Of a stretch of DNA of 64,000 bases, positions 57,856-64,000 are shown one piece after another (position 1 is the stretch's first letter; every line of letters begins with the position of its first letter). The stretch is from contig JAZKJV010005753.1 of assembly GCA_037367405.1 (NCBI GenBank), positions 1,178,001-1,242,000 of the forward strand, given 5' to 3'. The notes under the pieces were generated by a model. That model was not told the origin of the DNA, searched no databases, and saw only the letters and a program-made list of their open reading frames with translations. A program made the position numbers and the translations under genes. Source of the DNA: Ottelia alismoides (taxonomy: Eukaryota > Streptophyta > Magnoliopsida > Alismatales > Hydrocharitaceae).

Positions 57856-60313
57856 TGATTAACCATGAGATACGAGGGTCTAAATGTCTCACACAAGGCG
57901 GAGACAAAGTTGCTGCGGCGACCCTCGGTAAATCCCGATTAAATAAACAACTAACCCACAAATAATATCAAGCAATGGAAATCAAAGTGTGGAGTTAAAA
58001 TTTATTATAACTCTACAAAATATGTGTATAGTGCAAGTATGTAGAGTGTTGAACACAGGGAGCAGAAAGGTAGAATAAGGCAATAATGCTCAGAAATGTG
58101 GAAGTGGTTAAATGCCTACAAGTGCTATTTTTGTGGGTTTTGAATTTTATATTTTTTTATTTAATTTTTGATTTTATATTTTTTTATTTTGGTTTTTAAT
58201 TAATTGATTTTGTATTTTCTTTTTATATTTGCATTTTTATATTTTCTTTTTATTTTAATAAAGATATAATGTATATAAGGAATATATGTGTACACTAGAA
58301 ATAAGAGAGGGATAAATATAGATGAAAATGCTCAAAATACAGGAAATGGAATGTTTTTGTGATTTTTATATTTTTCTAATGTTTTTGTGATTTTTCTAGA
58401 TTTTTCGTAATTTTTTTGGTATTTTTAAGGCTAAAAATACTAGTAAGCAGTGAATACAACATATATATGAGACAAAAATATAGAAATAAAATAGCAAACA
58501 AAATAAAAAATTTTCAAGTTAATTTTATCGATAGATAATAGGATAAGGATATTTTAGGGATAGAAAGCATAAATTTTGGAGTTTTTATGAATTTTTTGAT
58601 TTTTACGAATATTTTGAGAAGTTTGCAATTTTTAGGGGATTTCTTTTGTAATTATTAGGGATTTTTGGTCAAAAAATAAAACACACTGAAATACACAAAT
58701 TTTTTTTTTGGGAATTTTTTAGCGGTAATTTAATATTTTTTTGGTGTTTTCTAATGCAAACAATAACAAAATGCTTATTTTTTATTTTTAATAAATATGA
58801 AAATGCAACAAAAATGCAAACTAAAAATATGGTGTTAAACTACAATGTAACATGAGCTAATGGTATTTTTTTGGTTCTTTTTCGAGTTAAAGTGATGCAT
58901 GAAATAAATGCAAACATTCAAGCAAAAATATAACACTAGCAAGGGCATAGATGTAAATACACAGAAGTCCAAGGGCCTGCTTGCAATTTTTCCAAAAATA
59001 TATAACGTTGAACACAAATTTCTGGACTAAAAAAAATACCCAAACCTGGAGGGCATTCTCTGCAAAATGTCCAAACTCATGCGCACTGGGCACGTGACCT
59101 GGTATAGGTATTTTTGCAATTTTACAAAGATCCAAGGGCTAACATGCAATTTTACCAAAACATTACAACTTAACTAAAGAGTTCATGGACTGGAATGAAA
59201 TAAACAAACTTCAGGAGAGTCCGATGCAAAATGCCCACAACCCTACGTGCGTGAGTCACATGAGGTGACATGGCTCGGACCTAAATGAAAATAATGAAAG
59301 TACGGGGGTCCGAATGCAAATATTACAGAAATATTTAAACTACAAATGAAAGTTTATGGACTAAAAATAAAATGCAAAATGGCCAGGGTCAAAGGTGCAA
59401 AATACCCAGGGCCTGGTGATCCGACAGTTGACGTCCTTCACTTATCCACGTGGAGCTTCGAGGACGGCCGATGACGATTCGATGACGATCGGCTGGGATT
59501 AGATCTGGCGAGGAGATCAATGGCTGATGCAAGCCAAGATCCAAATGTTGTGGATCGAACTGGGGCGGGGGGTCTAATTGGACGGCTGAGAGGCCAGAGG
59601 GAAGAACTGGGAAGAACGTTGGTGAGGCGAACTTCCCCGAGCTCGATCTCGGGTTTCCGGCAGTAAGGAAGCGTGAAGAACGACTTGGCGTGCTCCTGGA
59701 AGGTCAAGCTACGTGCTGGAGGTCTCAAGTTTGTCAGCGGAGCGTTGTGGCGCTGGCGCGAAGGCGGCGGAGCTTGGAGCTCCAGGTAGCTCCGGCGAAC
59801 TACGCAAAATGATCTCCAGGTGAGTTGACTGTGTTTTAATCTGCAAAAAGGGGTGAAGGGGACCAGGGTAAAATGCCTAGACCCCGTGGATGTGGAATGG
59901 AGGTCGGATGACGGCGGAGCGGCGACTTGGGTGTTTGGCCGGAGGTGCGCTCTGGCGAAGGGGGTGAACTTGGGTGATTCGGTGAAAGGAAATGGGATCT
60001 ACTGGGTCTAATATACTCCTACGATTACAGGAAATAAAATGAAGCAAAAAGAAGTGAGGGAGAAGGGATACCACGATGGTTTGAGACCAGAGGAGGGGTA
60101 CTTCAACGCCGGAGGTTGGCGGAGATAGAGGAGCCGCCTTGAGGCCTCCACGACTCGCCTGAAGGTCCGGTTGTGGAGCTGTCACTTCCAGCAACACGAA
60201 GCACGCCAAAGGGAGGAGGATTGCTAGCCAGAAAAGGTTCAAACTCGAGCTCGAAGGTGGCGGGTCGATTATGTACAAGGTGGTGGTGTCTCCTTCAAGC
60301 GAGGGCCACGCGC
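57856..60313 (-). repeat. partial Athila-like LTR (S1 family) inside S2
   Basis: 2458 bp. Starts on + TGATTAACCATGAG, the sense 3' end of an S1-type LTR, carries GTGTTGAACACAGGGAGC (58048-58066) and a GC-rich block (59420-60300), and stops at 60313 without the AT-rich U3 side. ORFs in the GC-rich block (for example 60278-59877) match nothing known to me. Confidence 0.8.
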
Positions 60314-61395
60314 ATATAATGAGTTAGATTGAGGATTCATCAAGCACGGTCAAAATATTGTTAAGACATGATCTCCAGCCTGAGTAGGAGATGGCAATCC
60401 TTTCTCAGTTGGGCTGATATCTAACCGACCTCTTGATGCAGGTCCTCTACATAGGAATAGAGATTCGGAGGTGTTAGATTAGTTAGGTCAAAGAGTTGTC
60501 TTAACGAGATAGAGATAACCAAAGTCCTGTATCGTATGCTGTCATGATACAGACATGCATCCTCTAGCTGGAGACAGACGTGTTACTATATGTCTGAGTA
60601 TGTACATATGGCAGACCATTAGGTTGATGACCTAACCAAGGTCTATACACCGACACGTTGGTGTGCATGTAAGGGCATATGAGTATTACGATCTCTCAAA
60701 GGGATCATACAGGTTCATTACTGAACCAGAAGACATGAGCTCACTCATGAGATATTGGTAAGAATCAAATTCCATGCACGGTCATCTCTCTTTGGAAGTT
60801 TGACTGAATTTGTAGGTTTGATATATACTTTTGGAAAGTAGATGATCAAGACCTAGGTATGATATATATGCTTTTGGAAAGTATATGATCGATACCGACT
60901 CCCAATGATCGAATGAGAAACTTACTGATAAAACAATGAAGTAGATAGTATAAAGTTGATCTAATATTTCGGGTTTATTCTGGGTCTTCCAGTATGCAGG
61001 ATGTACAGGTATTGGGAATACCTAAGGGTGACGTGATCATAAACAGTTGTAAAACCATGAATCTTCCATTCCTAGGGAGTGATGAAACGGGTCTAGATTT
61101 TAGTGACTCCTCTCAGTAGAGAAGTAATCTTATCTTGGTCCAAATGTTGGACATTGATCTGAATGTGATTCAGATGCAATGAGAAGATTAGATTTGCGGT
61201 CTTGATTTAATCAAGCATCTATGGGAGGCCCACGATCTGGATTTGAGATATGATCTCAATGTCCAAGTCACTATACGTGGAGCAATACAATCGCCATGTC
61301 CTTATCTCCAAGTATTCACGGAGAAAGCGCATTATCTTTGAAAGGATTCAGGATAATTTCATTATCGATATGAGTATCCGAGCATTGATAAAATG

Positions 61396-61763
61396 GATAA
61401 TTAAATGTGATTTAATTATCATGATTAATATGAATTCGATTCATATTATAAAGAGAGCTATTTTAGATAATTAAGTGTGATTTGAATATCAAAGATAAAA
61501 ATAATATGATTGTGATCCATATTATTTGAGAACAAGAGAATAGAGATCCAAGATAATTAAATACGATTTAATTGTCATGGATATGAATAATGTGGATAGC
61601 AACATCCATATTAGTCATATATAATATAAATGTCATTTATAATATAAAAGAGAGAGCTATTTGTAATTTGCATTTGTTAATTAAATGTTGATGGGAATCA
61701 GATTCACATTGGAAATTAAATTGAAAATGTAATTTACATTTTATTTTGGGTTGTGAATGTGAT
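61396..61763. repeat. inverted-repeat array in S2
   Basis: Counterpart of 70-443: arms GATAATTAAAT (61396-61406/61410-61420, loop GTG), TAATATGAAT (61426-61435/61439-61448, loop TCG), and further near-perfect ones to the GTGAAT/ATTCAC pair at about 61752. Confidence 0.82.
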
Positions 61764-61926
61764 TCACAAATTTCTAATGGTAAGATTACAATTTTCACAA
61801 AATAGATTGGATTTATTTTTGTGAAATAATATGCAACAAAAGTTGTTGCAAATATTAGAAAGAATCATGAGATAATGCAATCTCATATAATAGGAGAGGG
61901 GTATCCACCTTCAATATAGGAAGAGT

Positions 61927-61965
61927 GGACGGCCACAATTCCCATGAGGAATGTGGTGGCCGTCC
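61927..61965 (+). promoter_or_regulatory. inverted repeat upstream of S2 promoter
   Basis: GGACGGCCAC and GTGGCCGTCC, with inner arms AATTCC and GGAAT. Same place as 8820-8857. Confidence 0.55.
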
Positions 61966-62182
61966 ATCCACCTTATGGAAGGGGGCTAGCCTCCTTTCCT
62001 ATTACTCTAATAGAGATTGATTTGATATAAATCAAATTATGTTCAATATATATTTGATTTTATTAAATTAATTGTTGTTGGTTTTCACCAACATAAATCT
62101 TAGCCATTAAAAGAAACACAATCAATGAGAGCAATTGGATTTGTGTTGTCCCATGGACTGAGATCCATGGATCCCAAAATGT

Positions 62183-62190
62183 TATAAAAG
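62183..62190 (+). promoter_or_regulatory. TATA box of S2
   Basis: TATAAAAG after the palindrome ATCCATGGAT (62163-62172), followed by a CT run (62246-62264) like a plant pyrimidine-patch leader. Confidence 0.68.
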
Positions 62191-62772
62191 GAGAGGTACC
62201 CCTTTGCTCTTCTTGACACACAAGACACAAGAGAACATAAGTCTATCTCTCTCTCTCTCTCTCTACACGTCAGCCCTCTCTCTCCCTCTCATTTGGCCGT
62301 CCATCATGGATGCCCTAGAGAGGTTCTCCATCGCCGCAGCATCGTCGTTATGCTGCCCGATCGTTTGCTCGTGGATCTTCATTTCCTTCGGTACGCCTTG
62401 CTTGTGTAGAAGACATCAGATCTCGTGTGTCGAGATAAGGAGATCCGCCGCTTGGATCATCAACATGGATTGCGAGAAGCATACGATTCATCCCCGCGCT
62501 CACAAGCGTCTCCTCTGTCGGATCGGACGTGAGACAGGAGGTCTCTTCATTTAGAGAATCGATCGCAACAAAGACTCAAGAAGTAATCCTATTACTTGTT
62601 TGTGGTTTAGACAAAATGATCCGAGAAGTGTTCTAGGATCATGTGGTTTCGTCGCATGAAAAATTTTAATTTCCACTACATAGAACAACTAGTCCGACTA
62701 GTCGTTCCTCGTCGTATTCAAGAGGACGCTCACGCTTCCGTGATGTGCTTGAGGATCTAACCATATCCTTCA

Positions 62773-63416
62773 GGGGTATCAGTCACGGACTCAGGGATCC
62801 CCATGTCCAACACAACGAAGTTCATGGGGAATTTCAGGTCCTGAATCGTGACGACAACGTCCTTCAGCAATCCCATTGGCCTCTTGACAGTTCGATCAGC
62901 AAACTGAAAGACCGTCCTGCTATGTCGTAGAGGACCCATGTCGATGCGGTCGAGAAGGGCTGCCGGAAGTAGGTTGATCGAAGAACCGCTGTCTAATAGA
63001 GTGCGGTGGAACCTCTGCTCATAAATGTGGCATTTGACATACGAGGCTCATGTATCTGGCCTCTTGGCTGGTAGACGGATCTGGATCGCAAAATATGTGG
63101 CACGAGTAAGGACATGGATCTCTGACTGATGGTTCCGCCTCTTCCTCCTAACTATGGTCCTGTCTCTTAGCGATCTCTGGAAGAGAGGTATGTGCTCCAA
63201 GGCATCCTGTAGAATCAGTTGTATCTGAAATCTGTCCATCATCTGTTGGCTGACCTCTAGCTGGTGGTCCTTTTTATGATTTTCCTTTTTAGTCCCCTTG
63301 GCCAATAGGAGTGCCCGGTGAAAGGGGACAGCTGGGTCCTTCTCAGATGAAGGACTAGGAGAGGGTTTGGAATGCTCATGCATAACAGAATCCACACATA
63401 TATCATCAATCAACAC
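62773..63416 (-). pseudogene. A3 protease
   Basis: From 63416: Lys/Ser-rich start, ALEHIPLFQRSLRDRT, then after one stop near 63048 RFHRTLLDSGSSINLLPAAL, an intact aspartic-protease motif (DSGSS), then MNFVVLDMGIPESVTDTP, where S2 splits the frame; it continues at 57583. Would cut Gag-Pol. Confidence 0.88.
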
Positions 63417-63498
63417 ATGTGGATCCGAAAATAATAAACCCTTTCCTTTATTTGCAGAAATGTCCTAAGATACATGAAGGGAACGAAAAACAACAGGA

Positions 63499-64000
63499 CT
63501 AGTAGAACTGAAAAATGGTGACCTCAGTACCACCCTCGGCATCTGTACTCGTGGCGTCAGTACCGCGTTCGGGCTCAGCAACTGGTATGGTGGCGTCAGT
63601 ACCACTGCCTCCAACTAGTGAAGCGATGGCCTCAGTACCGTCGGTTGGATCAACATCCTTGGTGGCGTCAGTACCACCGTCATCATCATGTTCATGAGTG
63701 GCCTTAGCACCGCTCTCCTCCTTACCTGGCACTCCTGAAATGGCATGGGATCGTCGCTCAAACGAGGCGCCTCCTGCTGGCATCCTATCGCTCCTAAGTG
63801 TAACAAAATCAGCATCAAACATGTATGCAGTCATATCACTAAGTGAAGCACTAGGAGTGGTAATCTCAGTGAACTCTACCTGTTTAGACTTCCTCTTGAG
63901 GCTGTTCGGATTCGACTCAATCTGGACAGGGATAGCGGCCATCCCTCTGACTATATCCCTCATCTCCTGACGAAACTCGTCAATCTCCCGTCGAAAGGTG
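63499..64000 (-). pseudogene. A3 gag tail (open at window edge)
   Basis: Open from 64000 to 63499: FRREIDEFRQEMRDIVRG, then EFTEITTPSASLSDMTAYMF and an acidic tail with HDDDGGTDATKDVDPTDGTE and repeats of the type GGTDAT. Homologous to A1 29269-29900 and A0 34299-34990. Stop at 63499; the gag core lies beyond the window. Confidence 0.82.

Larger units (their letters stand above)
57585..62772 (+). mobile_element. copia solo LTR S2 (C1 family) in A3 protease
   Basis: Starts cGTTGGACAT (first T mutated) and ends ATCCTTCA, flanked by GGGGT at 57580-57584 and 62773-62777; the fused flanks read atgggggtatcag as in A0 18575-18590. Without its own insertion it is about 2650 bp. Not adjacent to a PBS, so a solo LTR. 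Confidence 0.9.
44960..64000 (-). mobile_element. Athila-like element A3, 5' part outside window
   Basis: 3' LTR 44960-48273, PPT, 3' region, hairpins, integrase, RT/RNase H, protease and gag tail read right to left to the window edge. Interrupted by S1 (49819-53636) and S2 (57585-62772). Least decayed pol in the window: only a few stops and frameshifts from protease to integrase. Confidence 0.92.

Noticed and set aside
59877..60278. 133-codon ORF on -
   Set aside because: GC-rich part of a partial LTR; low-complexity residues and no similarity to any domain I know.
62204..62554. 116-codon ORF on + after the S2 TATA box
   Set aside because: It lies in the transcribed part of a copia LTR, begins in a CT repeat and has no domain; the matching places in C1 LTRs are not open.

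Overview
The window looks like nuclear, heterochromatic DNA of a flowering plant with a large, repeat-rich genome. No intact host gene, rRNA or tRNA was recognised. Almost every base belongs to LTR retrotransposons nested in one another, plus one block of plant mitochondrial DNA carrying a cox2 fragment. Evidence for a plant: Athila-type Ty3/gypsy elements primed by a tRNA-Asp-like site, a Ty1/copia element with a tRNA-Met-type site, a MULE-like MITE with a 9-bp target duplication, and the angiosperm-style cox2 piece. Species cannot be told from the sequence.

Layout. (1) 1-9652: Ty1/copia element C1 on +, 5' LTR cut by the window edge, degraded interior, chimeric 3' LTR. C1 sits in the 3' region of (2) A0, the oldest Athila-like gypsy element on -, visible at 9653-10981, 15320-19141 and 34261-34998. 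A0 is also broken by mitochondrial DNA (10982-15319) and by (3) A1, a complete Athila-like element on - (19142-34255, TSD CTGGG, LTRs about 1.07 kb). A1 carries a MITE in its 3' LTR and a partial foreign LTR in its integrase. (4) A2 (34999-44536, +) is a related element with a gag remnant and an acidic ORF but no polymerase. (5) 44537-44959: an unassigned stretch and a broken copia LTR piece. (6) A3 (44960 to beyond the window, -) is an Athila-like element with a 3.3-kb 3' LTR. It holds solo LTR S1 (49819-53636, TSD ATAGG) and copia solo LTR S2 (57585-62772, TSD GGGGT); S2 in turn holds a partial LTR flanked by an 80-bp duplication.

How the parts relate. A0, A1 and A3 share one plan: LTR, tRNA-Asp-type PBS, leader, gag with Q/P-rich and acidic tail, protease, acidic spacer, RT/RNase H, integrase, a long 3' region without an ORF, PPT, LTR. 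All reading frames carry stops or frameshifts, so none looks autonomous now. A2 lacks pol but shares the LTR ends, PBS, leader hairpin and 3' hairpins, as expected if it moved by using its relatives' enzymes (inference).

The most interesting signals are structural, not coding: (a) three hairpins in the 3' region of all four Athila-like elements whose edges repeat the core of the terminal polypurine tract; (b) a 41-nt leader hairpin conserved between A1 and A2 with two compensatory base-pair changes; (c) an array of palindromes with 3-nt loops through the copia LTR; (d) palindromic W-box pairs upstream of the LTR promoter; (e) two partial LTR insertions with unusual junctions.
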